Positions 23,888 to 38,300 of a stretch of 64,000 bases of DNA are shown piece by piece. The translations under genes and the position numbers were made by a program. The stretch comes from Panagrolaimus kolymaensis (lineage: Eukaryota; Nematoda; Chromadorea; Rhabditida; Panagrolaimidae): the NCBI GenBank assembly GCA_028622995.1, contig JAJQJQ010000013.1:310001-374000 (forward strand), read 5' to 3'. The notes under the pieces are model-generated. The model was given only the letters and a program-made list of their open reading frames with translations. It did no database searches and was not told where the DNA came from. Position 1 is the stretch's first letter; the number at the start of each line of letters is the position of its first letter.

Positions 23888-26800
23888 AAAAATAAAATAA
23901 ATAAAATGATAAAAGCAAGAGTAAATTGATTTTTTCCTTTAAATTTAAAAAGGCACATGAAATTGTTTACAAAAAAAAGAAGAGACATATTATGTCTAAA
24001 CTGTGAAAAAATCTCGCATATTAAAAAAATTTCGCCTTTAGAGAAAAAAACCAATCTCTTGGAAGAAGAAAAAAAAGAAGAAGACGAAGCAGGAGAAGGA
24101 GCAGCAACAGCGCAACAATAGAATGGGGGACAGCAACAAAAAAAAAACGTTCGTTCGACCGTCAGTCGACGACCAACAACACCATTGTTGTATATATATG
24201 GATGGAATAGCGGTGGCTGTGGTGGACATCACGCTGGCCGCAAGGAAATTTAAAAAAAAGGAAAGGAAGAAGGAGACGAGGAAAAAAAAGAAGACCCAAG
24301 CTTTGAGTTGAGTTCACTTGCGTTCTTCCTCCATTTTTTTCTTTTCTTCTTCGGTCGTTTATTTTTTCATTTTCGTTTGTACCAAAAAAATGTGTTACGC
24401 ACAATGTAATAAAAAAATCCTTTTATTTTTGTGATGAACGCGCAAGTATTAATGGTATATAAAAGAAATGAGTAAAGACGAAGAAGAAAAGGATATGAAC
24501 ATTTTTATTTTATGATTTTTTTTTTGAGGGTGGCTGAATGAATGACCGACGATGACATGCACATATGACTGACTGACTGACATACAACAACATCGCTTGC
24601 TAGCTTGCATACTTACATGCATTTTGAGCGCATTTTTACAAAAGCCCACCAACAAAATATTAAAGATGGACGGACATATTTGCTTGGAAGAAGAAGAAAA
24701 AAGTTAGGACAAACATCAACAAAAAATTCTTTCAATTAATTTATTTTTATTTTTGTACGCACTCGCCAACCGCCAACGATCTTTCTTTTTTTCTGTCCCG
24801 CAACTAGCAAGCGAGTAAGCAAGCAAGCCAATAACCGAGTGAACGAGTAAGTAGTAGTAAGTCAGTGATGGAAAAAAAGTGAGCCAGAGCCTGGTTCTGC
24901 AAGGCTCGAGCGCGCATCATCATACACAAAAAAAAACGATGATGAAGGATGGATGGATGGTAGCGCGAGTGTGAGTTCTATTATTTCTGCTTGTCGTCGG
25001 TCTCGTCGTCGTTATTGCTGTTATTGCTGTCATCATTTCATAGCATTAAGTAAGAAGAAAGAAAAAAAATAGCGTACAATAAAATGAGGGTAACTTGGTG
25101 GTTTAACAAAATAAAAGAATAGAATGGATGGATGTAATATCGCTAGATGGTTAGATGGGGGATACATACGACGCATGCAGATGATGATGATAGAAGGTTG
25201 AAAGAAAAAAATAATAAAGTTAAAAAAAGGGAAGAAGAAAAAATTGTCCAAAGCCATCCAAAAAATAAAATAAAAGTATTTTGGAGATGGATCATGATGA
25301 TCGATATCCATGGAGGGAAGAAGAAAAATTGATTTCTTTGGGACAGAAGGATATCACACAAAAAAAATATAATTGGGTTCTTCTCTCTTTTTTTTTTCTG
25401 TGGCTTTTTTTTGAAAGCAGAAGTTAATAAGGTTATAAAAAAAGGAAGTTTTTTCTTGCAAAAAAATGATTCCAATCAATTTTCTTTTTTCTTTTTTAGC
25501 GACTGACGTCAACTTATAATATTTTCACGAAAGATAAAGAATCAAAAGTTAAGTAATCAAACATACATACTAATTCCGAAGATGAAGAAAAAACTTAAAA
25601 ACAAAAAAGTGCGAAACACATGTCTGAAAAAAGAAAACAAATTCAAAATAAAAAACATGAAAACACAAAATAATTTGATTATATTTTCCTTTTTTTGGTT
25701 CAAGCAAGCATTGATTGATCTCCATTTTTGAAAGAACGAGACCTCCTAGCTTTTGCGCGCACAAATATTTTTTCTTTGCAATCAATCAATGAAGCACCAA
25801 GCTAGCAAGTAATCAATCGATTGATTAATTAATGGAGTGAATAAAATAATAATGAGTGCTTTGATAGAAAAAATTAAAGGATGCTTCACTTTTTTTTTTT
25901 GAGACTCTTTTACCTTTGATAACTTGAGTCATGTGCTGCTTGCTATTTAGTAATAAAAAAATAAAACAGAAAAAGCTAGTTTAAGCGTTTGATGATGATG
26001 GAAAAAATATGCAAGCAAACGATTAAGGAGAAAAAAAAACTAGTTTGTTGTATGATTTTGGGAATAACGTGTTTTTTACGTAATAACTAAAAGTGAGAGA
26101 GGGAGAGAAAGTCTGGGTGGATTACTAAGTTACAGTATTTAAAAGAAATTGGAACTGATCCAAATTAAATCACAAATAAGTTTTTTAAAAAAATACTTGG
26201 ATGTGGTCTTTCGGAAGAAATAAAAGTAAAAAATGGATTAGGAATTTTTTTTTGATTGGAAAATATAAACATTTTGCTTAAATTTTTTCCAGAGGCAAAA
26301 AGAGTTTTAAAAATATTTGTTAATTAAATAAAAAAAATTAGAATGGTAAAAGAAAAAGCAGCCACATTTTTTTAATTTGCTGCTTTTATTTTAACTCGTA
26401 TTTTATTTTTCTTATCTCGAGTTAATTTTTCTTTTTTTAATGACTTCGTTTTACTTTTTGATAATAAATAACGCAAAATTATCTGGCCCTAAATAATTCA
26501 ACTCTTCAACAAACAAACAAACAAAATATTCAACAATAATTTTCTATCATGCTTGCATTTTTTGAGCGGTCAATATTGTTTGTTATTACGCCTTCCATAG
26601 CCGCTCCTCATTTTTTTATCAAATAAAATTAATATTACTATTTTTAGGAAGAAAAAAAAACACTTCTCTTCCAATCAATTCAGCCATTATTCTATGGAAA
26701 TAATTTTTATGAGTTTTATTTTACCTCACGAAAAAAATAAAATTCAAACAACAATTAAAAAGAATTCAAAAAAGAAGTTTTCGACTGACCAACACTTGAG

Positions 26801-28645
26801 AAAAAAAAGAGAAAAGAAAGAAAAAATTGTGCAATGTTGTTTTGTTTGCAAAAAAAAAGTTTTGCAAGAAAAAAAGTCATCGAAGCCAAACAATTAAAGC
26901 CATTGGTAAATAAACATTAATAATTCAATTAGACAGTTTTGGCGATAAAGTTAAAATAATGAAAATAATTAATTTAAAAAAATATATATAAACCTTATGA
27001 AATTTATTTAATTTGAAAGAAAAAAAAAATGAAGCGAAGCGTTCGATCGATGAATTTCACAATCAAATGTAAACGAGAAGAAAGAAAGAGAGGGAGGGAA
27101 GAGGAGGGTCTAGCCGCCGCAATCACCGCTGAATGGTATGAAGTTGAAAACGGTGATGATGATGCAAGTTTAGCGAAGTATGTAACAATTAACCATCGAA
27201 GACAAAAAAAAATGCTTATTTCAGGAAAATGATAAACCAAAAAAGGTTTTTTGCGAAAATATTATAATTTTCTGTTTGCAAACAAACAACCAACAGTTGT
27301 TGTCATAAACCTTTGCCAACTTTGGCAGAAGATTTTTTTTATATCAAAGAAGAGAGAGAAAATGGTCAAATCGCAATTTGCTTGGATGTTTTTTTATGCG
27401 GCGGCTTTTAACTCAGCCTCATATTTTCATATAACACCGCCAAAAAAATTTGGCTGCTCACCATAAAAAAGCTGCGCAGATACAATAAAAAAAGGAAAGA
27501 AAAAATGTTGCCAATTCGGTCTAACTTTTCTTTACCAAAATTTTTTTGATCCCGCCTACAACTTGCTTGAATGTAGTTGATCGATTTCCAAGTTTTTGAA
27601 TCAATTTGGTTGAGCGTTAATTAAAACTCTAAGGCGCAAAATTTTTATACGTTAAAAAAATTATCACCAAAAATTTACATAAGTAATTGGTTATTTTTAA
27701 AGAAGGACAATTAATTCTGGTGGGTAAAAGGCAGATAGAATCAAAGGGAAACATTCCATTAAAAAAAGAAACTGTTACACATACATACTTGAAACATGCA
27801 ACCGCAACAATCATCAAAAAAAAAAGTTTGTTTAACTTTTGATTCATCCATTTTTTTCTCATTCATTTCAATTTAAGGCGATGATGATGATTTGCCTCAA
27901 GGAAATGGAGAGAAATAGTTGAACAAAAAATGACGAAGTCATACAAGAAAGTTAAGAAAAAAAGGAAGCAAGATTATAAAAATGGATGATGGAGATTTGT
28001 TAATTGAAATTTTTTTTGATTTATTTCGCTAATTTTACTTTTTGTTATTTAAAAAAAAGGAAAAAAACTGATGGAAAATGGGAAGAAAAAGTTCCATGAA
28101 ATCATAAAAAATAAAAGTTTTACTCACATTTTTGATTTCTGTGCCTTTCTTGTTTTTTTTTTTGCTGGCTCAAATGAATCAATAACTTCGAAGCGTGACA
28201 ATTAGGTGAATATGACTGATAAGGAATGCAAATAAAAAAAAAATATATTTTTTTTGTATTTATTATTTTATCATCAAACATTTTTTTAATTTTATAGAAA
28301 AAAGGTTTTGGAAACTCGGCGCAACAAGTGCTTCCAACTCCAATAATATAAATTCAAAATAAATAAATAAACAAATAAAAAAATAATAGTAAGTAATTAA
28401 AAAAAGAATCCAGGACACAGTTTCTTCTCCTTGTTTCTTTTTCAAGTGGAGCAGTTTGTTATTTTTATGAAAGCAGGATGAATAATTTCTAGAAAAGTTA
28501 AATGGCACAGAAAGTTTGCTGAGATCAATTAAATCTTATAAGTGGTATCTGATAAATTATTTCATAAATAGCTGTTAAAAAATGAAGGTTGAAATGAAAA
28601 TAAATAATTTTGAAATGCATTAAATCAACTTTAAAAATGCCGCTG
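23888..28645. other. 4.7-kb gene-poor upstream region
   Basis: No convincing gene. The plus strand is dominated by A runs and by short repeats such as GATGATGATG (25182-25192), GGATGGATGGATGG near 24948 and AAGCAAGCAAGC-like tracts near 24808. The open frames on both strands here are low-complexity. It may be the promoter and 5' region of the Q-rich gene, or a long intron if an upstream exon was missed. A 67-codon plus-strand frame at 27029-27232 is the least repetitive, but has no other support. Confidence 0.45.
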
Positions 28646-31308
28646 TTACTTTTGAACGTTTGTTGGAACTGTCATTTGAACCCACACAACCACAATTGAA
28701 AATATTAAACTTATTAACTAAAAAAAAGCTTTAGAAATTAAGTCATCAAAGAGTAAGTTCGAGAAACAACTCACAGTCATTGCAAAAGCTCTATCAACTT
28801 TAAGAAATCGGCCAAGTGTCAAGCCCCATGATGGATCCATTAATTTTTGGATTATTTGATCCTTCTAAAAAATAGTATATAAACTTTTTGTAAAATTTTT
28901 TTTGCAAAGTAATTAGCTTACAACATTTTTTGCATCATCCGAAACTAATTTTCCCGTGATTACAGGTAAAGCTGAACGACTAAGTTCATTACAAAAAATG
29001 CAAGGAACAATAAAAATAACCGTCCATAAAATATTTAATAATAATTCAAATACACTAAATGTGGAGCCAATGGTCATGATAAATGAAAAAAAGTTATCAT
29101 TCATATTGGATTCGCTTGCTTTAGCTTTCACCATAAACATGGACATCATTCCAAGATTACCAAATTTCTCTCCATATAGTAATTCTCGAAGAGTAGCATA
29201 CGAAGTAAAAATAATTTTAATTACACTCGTAGTTACAATTGCAAGAATTAATTTGTTAAAACAACATTCAAGCATATTTAAAACTTTTATAATATCCAAT
29301 AATTGAGAAAAATAATTTTCCAATGCTTTCCGGGTTGGAGTAGTTTTAGATAGAATTTTAGCATTCACTCGAAACATAATTGCAATTCTTAATGCAATCA
29401 TCATAATAAAAAGTTGTGGAACTTTAACAACTCCAAAATTCATTATTGGAAAATAATATCGATCAACGAAAACAAAGATTTTATGTGAAAATGAAGTCAT
29501 TTCAGCGATTGGTCGTTCATTCATATTTGTTATGTTTGCTGATGCTGCGGATGGCATTTCAAACATGAAATTCTGAAAACTTGTAATTTTTAGCATTTCT
29601 CTCTATTTGTGTTTGAAAATTCTAAAAAAAATCAAGCAACTTTTTTTTTATAAAAATGAAATGAAAATCTTTGCTTTATCAAAACCGCGCATTTATGAAA
29701 GAAATAATTAAAATTGTTTGAAAAGAATTTATTTATAATTGTTAAAGTTTTGGATTAAAAAATTCCAGAACCCCTATCTTTTTGATAAGATTTTAATAAA
29801 TGCATACAATTGCTTTTGTTACTTTAGTATTTCTTTTCTCCCCATTAAAACTTGATAAATGGTAACTTTGCTACTTTTTTTTAATTACTTTCAAACTTTT
29901 TAATTTCGTTATTCTTTTTTTATTTGTTAAATAAAATATTAAAGATATGAAAATGACTGAAATAAAAGTAACGGTGCAACCAAAAACAATACTATACAAA
30001 AATAATTAAATTTAATTGCTTTGTTTTTTAAGCCTTCAAAGCACGAGAACTTATATTTTCAATTTAATTACATCACTTAATTTCGTAGCTTAGGTGATTT
30101 AAATTTATTATTACTTTTATTTCCTCTCTCCTCCCATATTTGCTGATGCTTTTCCAAAAATAGCTTTAACTATAAATCTTTCCACCACACACAACCAACC
30201 TGAGGTAATTCCATTATAGTTCCAAAAACAAAAAATGCATTAATTACATATAAAACGTAACGCCAAAAATTAACTTTAGCCATGCATCGTTTTTGTATAA
30301 CTCGAAAATGAGCATCGGTAAGAGTTTGAAGGAGATTATGCATATGATAAGAACAAAACATCATTCCAAGAACACAAACCAATGGAAGTGCAGATTCGAC
30401 AATTTGAAGAATGGTATTTAAATATTCGCATACACATTGAGTTGGATCACTATATTTACATGACCACATATAAAGATAAAGATGATTAAAAATAACAAAT
30501 AAATTTATTATGCATAATACCAAATCTGGGACACATATTCGATCACGAAATCTAAAATATTTGGAAGAGAATGTTTTAAATTTCAGAATTAAACTTGATA
30601 TTTTTTAGTTTTTATTTTTGCCCTCTATTTTTTTGGAAGTTGAAAGGTTTAAATTTAAAAAAAAATGTTTGGATAGAAAAAAAGTAAATATTGGTTTTAA
30701 CATTATTTAATTTCTATTTGCATTTCCAAAAATGGGTTTTTCTAATCAATTGAATCCCTTGACAATAGTTAGTCGGCTGAACCCAATGAACAAGGATTAC
30801 TAATTTTTAGATTAAAAAAAGTAACAGAAATTTTTAGAACATCAAAAAAGTTAAGAAAACATTATTAGCAAATTAATCCTCTTATTTTTGACATTTTTTT
30901 TCTTCAAAAAAAGAAGCATTTTTTGAAAGTTATATATTAAAAAAATTAACAAAAAATATTTTTGGCTTTTTGAGAGTTCTTAGGTTGAAAATTTTTGAAT
31001 TCATGAAATCTTTCTTTTACTCACCTTCGCCTTTGACAAACATCTCCATCACAAACCATGGGAGCTTTAAAAGGATGCATCCCAAAAACATGTGAAGTTT
31101 TTAATAGCAATGATCCAATCAATCCACGTTGAGCTTTTTCTTGTGCTATCGCTGTTTCATAACTTGGTGGCTCCGGATCATCGGGAGGTAAAGGAAATAC
31201 TTTATTATTCCCGATTGGGCTATCTCTATCTTCTTCAATGGCCATGGGTTCTTCTTCAAATGATGATGAAGAGGAATTACTATTTATGCTTTCAACAATG
31301 GATGACAT
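28646..31308 (-). CDS. Gustatory-receptor-like 7TM protein A (LITE-1/GUR/EGL-47 type)
   Basis: Predicted 482-aa multi-pass membrane protein. Exons: 31025-31308, 30200-30551, 28922-29572, 28775-28864, 28646-28717, all in frame. The start is the first ATG after a probable trans-splice acceptor (TTTCAG at 31365-31367, 56-nt leader). A roughly 100-residue N-terminus carries a PPSY motif (47-50) and a conserved block ending GMHPFK. About seven hydrophobic segments follow. The C-terminus has the gustatory-receptor arrangement: WGLTLGRFLKVDRAFAMT, a phase-0 intron, then a last helix VVVWVQM at the position of the insect TYhhhhhQF motif. Nematode members of this family include LITE-1, GUR-3 and EGL-47; closest member not determinable by eye. 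A paralogue lies 2 kb upstream in the same orientation. Confidence 0.8.
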
Positions 31309-31367
31309 ACTTTCTGCTTTTGCTAAAGTCAACAATTTTAAACAAGACGAAGGCGGCGGTGGCTCTG

Positions 31368-33335
31368 AAATTTTATCCAACAAAGTTCAGTCAGTGAGTT
31401 AGGTTTTCGACGTCAAAGTTTTAAACAAAAAAGAAAAAGTGAAACAACTACCGCCCATTTTTTCTTCTGGTATCAAAAAGAAGAAATATGCATAAAAAAA
31501 TAAGTAAAATATTTCTTAGGAAATAATAAAATTAAATCAATCAAAAATTTACACGAAGAGGATTTCCCCCTAAATAAAGTTGAAAGGTTTTAGGTTTATA
31601 GAAAAAAAATAACTTATTAAATTTGTCGTCTTGCCAACGCTTGCTTTCATATATATTTTTTGCTTGCTAACAAATGCTTTTAACTTAATGACTATGTGTT
31701 TTTTTTATGAGCCGCTTTTTTAAAAGTAAGTAAGTTATTTGATATTTTTGTCAGTTCTTTTTTTTTTTAATGCTTTCTTAGATATGCTTGACGGGTTTAA
31801 TGGGGATCATAAAAACAAAAAGGATTGTTTGAACTATGAGAAAAAAAAAAACAAGAAATTTAATTTTTTTGACTGAAAGAAATTTCATAAATTATTTTGT
31901 TTCTTTTTATCGTGCAAACCGATTTGATTGGAACCTAAACCGTGGAATACCAAAAATAATTATTAATTCACTAAAGCAAATTTCAAAGAAAAATAAATGC
32001 TCTCAGAAAAAAAGTCTGGAGCTTTAGAAAATGTTAAACAGAATCTTGTTTTTCCATTTTTTAGAAATTATTATTTTAAGATTTAATTATGCATATTTTT
32101 TTATAATAAAAACTGAAATGAAAACAATTAGTATTTTTTCTAATGCAATAAGAAAACTTTTCTTGGGGTTTTTGGAAAAATGCTTTTTTATCTTATTACA
32201 AGCTATTCCAACTGCCTTTTTTGCTGGCCCACCGCATACCACAAAATGACCTCTGACGTTTTTGAAATAAATAAGGCACATTCTTGAAATCATCCCAAAT
32301 AAACAAATAAAAACGAGTTGGCTTTAGGAATTCTTTGATGTTGACTTTGTGGTAATTAAACTCTTTAAATAAAAAAAGCTTTCAAAGATTTTTTTAAAAG
32401 TCTTATGTCATCAGCATCTTTTCTGATGACTACCAAAAAAGGTCAAAAAGCCATGATGGCTCCATTTTCCACAACTTCCTGTGTGTTTTTTTTAGCTTGC
32501 TTTATTCCAATGAAGGTTAGCTTTTTTTTGTCATCATCATAAAGAAAAAAAAGAAATAACTTCTGATGGCAAAGATGCACAAACTAGAAAAACTTTTAGT
32601 TCTAATTTAAATTTTTTTTGACGATTATTAAATTTAAGAAAAAGAACCTTATTTTTGCAAATCAACTTATCGTGATTTGACAAAGTTGCTGAAAGAAAAT
32701 GGAGCCACATTTCGAGCTTTGGTGAAAATGATTTATTACAAAATTTTGATTTTTAAAAAAAGTTTCATAATTGAATCAAGAAAGAAGAAGATGATAAAAT
32801 AATTTAGACAGACACCCTAGTTTAATTTTAACTTTTATTTCGATAATTTTTTTAATTAATAATATCACTCAATTTTTTTTTTGTAAAATCTTGCTTACCA
32901 CTTTCCATTTTTTCAAAATTATTAATTCAACAAAGTTCCAGATTGAGTGCCGAAACTCTATTTTAATGAACAAAAATAATATCTTTTAAAATATGCTAAA
33001 AATTAACAAAACAGATAATTTTATTTGTTTATTGGCGCGTAAAAATAAATAATAAAGAAAAAACAAAAAACAAAACACTTTAAAAAAACGAATTAAAAAA
33101 AATTTTGCACTTTTTTTTGAAGGTTAAACTAAAATAAAAACGAAGACACACAAGTGTGAGATTTATGCGATTCAAATTGTTTCGAATCAGGGCAATAGAC
33201 GACAATATTTACATTGGAGTGAGTTAATTTTTCATTGGTGGCCAGCTCCAGCCATCCTTGGTTGTTATATCAAATTTCACGTGAGAGGAAAAAAAACAAC
33301 AAAGTTATTTAACCTTTTTAACTTCCTTGTTTTTT
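31368..33335. other. Spacer between receptor paralogues
   Basis: About 2 kb with no supported gene. Mixed A and T runs and several Lys/Phe-rich open frames without splice or family support. Presumably the upstream region of receptor A and the 3' flank of receptor B. Confidence 0.5.
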
Positions 33336-35397
33336 TTATGTATCTTTTAACACAGGTAATAAAGGTACGGTAGTTGGAAATTGGACCCATACAACTACGA
33401 TCGAACATATTAAACTTATTAACTAAAAAAAAAATAAACAATCTGCCTTAAGATAAAATAATGGAAAACTTACAGTCATAGCAAAAGCTCGATCCACAAC
33501 AATAAGCTTGCCGAGGGTTAAGCCCCAAGATGGATCCATAAGTTTTTGAACGATTTGATCTTTCTAAAAATGCAGAAAAAATATTATGGTTCAAGACTTC
33601 AAAAATATTTTTAGCCATTAATTAATTTTAAAAAAGAAAGGATTTTTTATTTTATTTTATCCAAATTGAAATTTTTTCTTTAATCGTAATATGAAAATTT
33701 TTTAAAATTAAATTTTTGACATAACCTCCAACTTACAACATTTTTAGCATCATCACAAACTAATTTGGATGTAATTACAGATAATGCAGAACGACTAAAT
33801 TCATTACAATATATGCATGGAATTAAAAAGATTACAGTCCATGAAGCATTTAAAACTACACCAAATACACTACAAATTGAATCAAGGGTAACTAAATACG
33901 GTAAATATCCACTAGAATTCTCAAATTCTTGATTGTCATCCAAAAAAATTGATTTCATTCCAATATTTTCAAATCTTTCACCATAAAGTAATTCTCGAGT
34001 TGTGGCATATCCAGTAAAAATAACTTTAATCACACTTGTTGCAACGATAGCGAGCATGAGTTTATTAAAACAACATTCAAGCATATTTAAAACTTTTATA
34101 ATATCAAGAAATTGAGGAAAATAATTTTCGAGTACCGAGCGAATTGGAAATGCTTTGGTTCGAGCCTAAAAAAAATAGCCTTAATAATCTTTAAATTTAA
34201 AACTTCTGAACTGAAACATAATTTCAAAAATAAAACCCTACCAAAGTTTTGGATAATAATCTTGCATTCGTTTGAAACATCAAAGCAACCCTAATAGCAA
34301 TCATCATAATAAAAAGTTGTGGAACTTTAACAACTCCAAAATTCATTATTGGAAAATAATATCGATCAATAAATACTACAAATTTATACCACCATGATTC
34401 CATTGCACTTAAAGGCATATCATTGATATTTGTGGTATTCAAAGGCATGGTTTGAACTTCAATCATGAAATTCTAAAATAAAAAAGGATTTAACTTTTGC
34501 AATAAATTTTTTTTCTCATTGAAATATTTTTTCTTACTTGTGGAATTTCTGCTAAAGCTCCAATAATAAATGTTCCAGCAATTACATACAAAACATATCT
34601 CCAAAAATGCACTTTAGCCATACATTTTTTTTGTATTATTCGAAATTGAGCATCGGTAAGAGTTTGAAGAAGATTATGCATATGATAAGAACAAAACATC
34701 ATTCCAAGAACACAAACTAAAGGCAAAGTTGATTCAATAATGTGTAAAATCATTTCAAGGGTTTTATTTAGAAATCTTTGAGAATATTGCTCTTTCCAAA
34801 CATGAAGATAAAGATGATTAAAAATTAAGAATAAATTAATTATGCATAAAATTAAATCGGGAACACATATTCGATCACGAAATCTAAAATATTTAGAAGA
34901 ATAATTTTTTTTTTTGAATCAAAAATTTAACAGGATTAAATTAAAGGGGGGAAACAAACTAAAAAATTAGTTAAAATAAATTTAAAAAAGCACAGAATTT
35001 TTGCATTCTCTCAAAAAAATATATATTTTTTTGTAAATTTTTTAAAGTCTCGGAATTTCTTGCATATATTTTTCACCGAGAAGCTAAGACTCACCCCAAA
35101 TTATTTAAAAAAAAACAATGATTACCTTCGCTCTTGACAAAAATCTCCATCACAAACTATTGAAGATTTAAAAGGATGCATCCCAAAAACATGAGAAGTT
35201 TTTAATAATAAAGTTCCAATTAAACCTCGATGCGCAATTTTTTGTGCCATAACTGAATCATAACTTGGTGGCTCTTCAGTGGATTCATTGGAAGCTTTAT
35301 TATTTAAGGCTTTCATTAATTCCACTAAACTTTCATTATTTGGAATTTTTCCACATCCGCCATTTTCGCGATTAACCAAAACATTTTCTGATGACAT
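33336..35397 (-). CDS. Gustatory-receptor-like 7TM protein B, tandem paralogue of A
   Basis: Predicted 484 aa. Exons: 35126-35397, 34538-34883, 34242-34472, 33737-34165, 33474-33563, 33336-33422, all in frame. It shares with A the blocks RGLIG(S/T)LLLKTSHVFG, FRDRICVPDL, LGMMFCSYHMHN, FGVVKVPQLFIMMIA, NMLECCFNKL and SWGLTLG, and the same total length, so the pair is a tandem duplication. Differences: a shorter N-terminus (still with PPSY at 43-46), a Cys- and Pro-poor second loop, the tail PLLPVLKDT, and an extra intron (34166-34241) that A lacks. The last intron before the final helix is phase 0 in both. Likely a plasma-membrane chemosensory or photosensory receptor; ligand unknown. Confidence 0.8.
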
Positions 35398-38300
35398 TTT
35401 TTTCTTTCAAACTTTTAGAACAACCAAAAAGAAAAGTTTTTTTAAACATTTTTTTTTGTCTTTTTTATATACCTTTCTTTTCTTTAAACAGCAATGATAA
35501 ACCAAACCCAAAAAAAAATTTCATTGATCGTTTAATTTTTCTCGTTTTTTTTCTTCAGAAAAACACTTAAAAAAAATACAAATTCCTTTGTTTTCCATTC
35601 TATCTTTTTTTTATTGTTGGGTAAAGAAAAAAATTCAAAATTTTTTAACCTTGGAAAACTCATACATGTTTTTTTTTTGTATCTTGCAAAATTCAAAGTA
35701 TTTTACTTCTGTAACATGGGAATTAATTCAAATAAGAGATAATTAAAATAATGAAACATCCATCAACCAACGACGACCCAAAAGATATTATTAGAGAGTT
35801 TGTAAATCATAGAAGAATTTATTTATTTTATGAATTTATAAAATTTTTTGTTCATTTAAAGCATTATAATTTCAATTACAAACAAATTATTAAAGAATCA
35901 AACTTTTTGGAACTCATCTTTCTTACATTTGTTTCAAAACCTTTATTTATCTTTTAATTATAAAAGACTGAATCTGAAAACTTTTATATTTTATAATTAG
36001 AGTTGTTCGTATTAAATATAAAAAAATGTATTTTTGTATGGAAATTTATATTTTCAATAATCATCTTCTCATTTTTTTATTACATAAAAAAAATAAAGAA
36101 GGATCAAATGAATCACAAAAAAAGTACAAAAACCTTCTCTCTTTTTTTGCGGAAGTCGGTCGTCTTCGATGAGCAATCTTTGAGAGAAGAAAAATAATAA
36201 TTTGTCAAAAAAGAAGCTAAAGTTTAATCATCGGCTTGCTTTGCTGGTGTTGCTTTTTCTCAAATGATTCATACATAAAATATTTTCTCATTGGCTCTTT
36301 GATTTATTTAAAAGAACTTTTAATCGAGGAAAAAATGGTTCAGGCAAAAGTATCAGAAATTTTTTTTTGATGATTCTTACTTTTTTAAAGGCTTTCTTTT
36401 TCAATTTTTAATTTAGGATCCAATTTTTTTTTATTTGAATGCTATGAAAAAACTTTCATATCCAAATCTTATTTATATATTTTTGTGCCTTTTTTTTATA
36501 CTGCCACAAATTCTGATCCTTCTTTTATCGATGACGAATCATCCAAAAAAAAAATTTAAAATTCGATATGGGTTTTTACACACTTTTTTTTTCTGTCATA
36601 AAAAAATTAATTATTGAAGCGTTAAATATCCTTCAATTAAATTTTTTTATTGTTTTTTGTTGTTGTTGAAATTATTCCAGAAATATCTATGCTTTTTTGT
36701 TATCGAAGAAGAAAAAGAAGAAGACCTTGATTCAAAATGAAATGTCATATGCCTGCTTGCCTGCTTGCCTGCTTGCCTGCTATGCCAGTCTCCAGCCAAA
36801 CTTGAGAAGATCCTTTAAGGCATCGATTTTGATATGTATTTGTTTGATTGGCGGCTTCAATCAAGCTAAAATAAAAATCTGGATTTTTATTTGCCTTTCA
36901 AAAACCCCTAGTTTTTTTCTCTTTGTTTTGTATTAAAAATTTCCCCGAAGAAAAATGCAAAAAAATATTTTTTTTGATGTCTGTTTTTTTCCTTTTTTGG
37001 ATGTGTTTGAGTTGCGCAAAAAAAAAAAGCCAGATGGCAGTTTTTTTTCTCGTTTTTTTAAGATAAAAAGAAAGCCGGATTTCGTTTTTAATTTCAATAT
37101 TTTACACTTTCCATTTTTTCATTTTGCTTTGCGGCATTTTCTTTTGGCAATGAATGATTTTCTTATGAAAAATCAAATTTTGTATATATTTTTTTCGTTA
37201 CAAATTTGAGTGTTCTTCTTTTGAGGATTTACCGCTAATGAAATTTGACAAGTTTGATTTAATTTTTATTTGGCATTTTTATATTTGTGATTAAAAAATT
37301 GTTTTTATTTTTGTTGAAAGCCGACAATCTAACGTTAAATATGTGTTTTGACATTTTACTCCAAACCTAGAAAATTTACCATCAAAACTAACAACATTTA
37401 TGAATGTAGCGAAACTTTCGAGCCATAGAAAAAACGATTAGATATTTTTTTTAAATCCTAAAACTTTTCTTACCTTACTATTATTTTCAACTCCTCTTCG
37501 TGACATATCTATCCTAAAACCATTTGAACAAAAAGTTTTTTCTTCTTCAATGTCTGAGTTTTTAAAAACACTTTTTTATAATCTATCTGTCTATTATCGT
37601 CGTCGGAAAAAGGAGGACGTGATTTTTCTCGGAATAATAAAAAAAATTATTAACAAAAGAAAAAAACCATTTTGAGAAAGCAATGAACTCATTTTTTTTT
37701 CACGACAAAAATACATTCATAACAAAAAAAATAATAGTAAAACCACTAAAATCCATTAAAGGCAGAGAATGGAATCCTTCCTTCCTTCTCGCCACCATTG
37801 TCGTTTTTTTGTTATTATAATAAAACCATTGTTATTAATTCAATCTAACAAAAAAAATATAATTTCCTCGCGCATTAGTCAAATGTGAATAGTTATTTCA
37901 CAAGGAAGTATTGTCAAAAATTGAGAAAACTAACTCCTTTTTATTTATGAAGGCAAATGGATATTGCCTTTCTTAGTGAACTTGAGGTCACTCTTTTTTG
38001 TTATGTTTTTAGCGGAAATCAACAATCTTGTAAAAACTAAGGCCGAAATTTTTTAAATTTTATCCTAAAAAAATTGATAAAATTAAAAAAAGTTCATTTT
38101 GATAGATTATAAAAATTAAAAAGTATTGCTGATTTTTATTAATTTTTTAAACCAAGGCTTTTGTAATTATCGAATCATCATGCATTAAAGCTTCTTTACA
38201 CCAAACACTGAGATATTAACTAGCAATGGCCTCTAATGTGACTTCTTAAAAAGATCCGTTTTTATTTCTGTAAAATTTTTTTTTCGGATCACAAAAATAA

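Noticed and set aside
27029..27232. 67-codon plus-strand frame
   Set aside because: Purine-rich low-complexity composition and no supporting signals; too weak to annotate.
31021..31383. Longer N-terminus of receptor A starting at 31383
   Set aside because: That position is TTG, and a TTTCAG acceptor lies just inside it; the first ATG after the acceptor (31308) also matches the paralogue's start.
28646..35397. Innexin or other channel identity for the tandem membrane proteins
   Set aside because: No innexin YYQWV signature or paired extracellular cysteines; the C-terminal layout and final phase-0 intron fit the gustatory receptor family.
36697..37209. Plus-strand frames around the GCCTGCTT repeat
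   Set aside because: They consist of repeat-encoded residues and Phe/Lys homopolymer codons.
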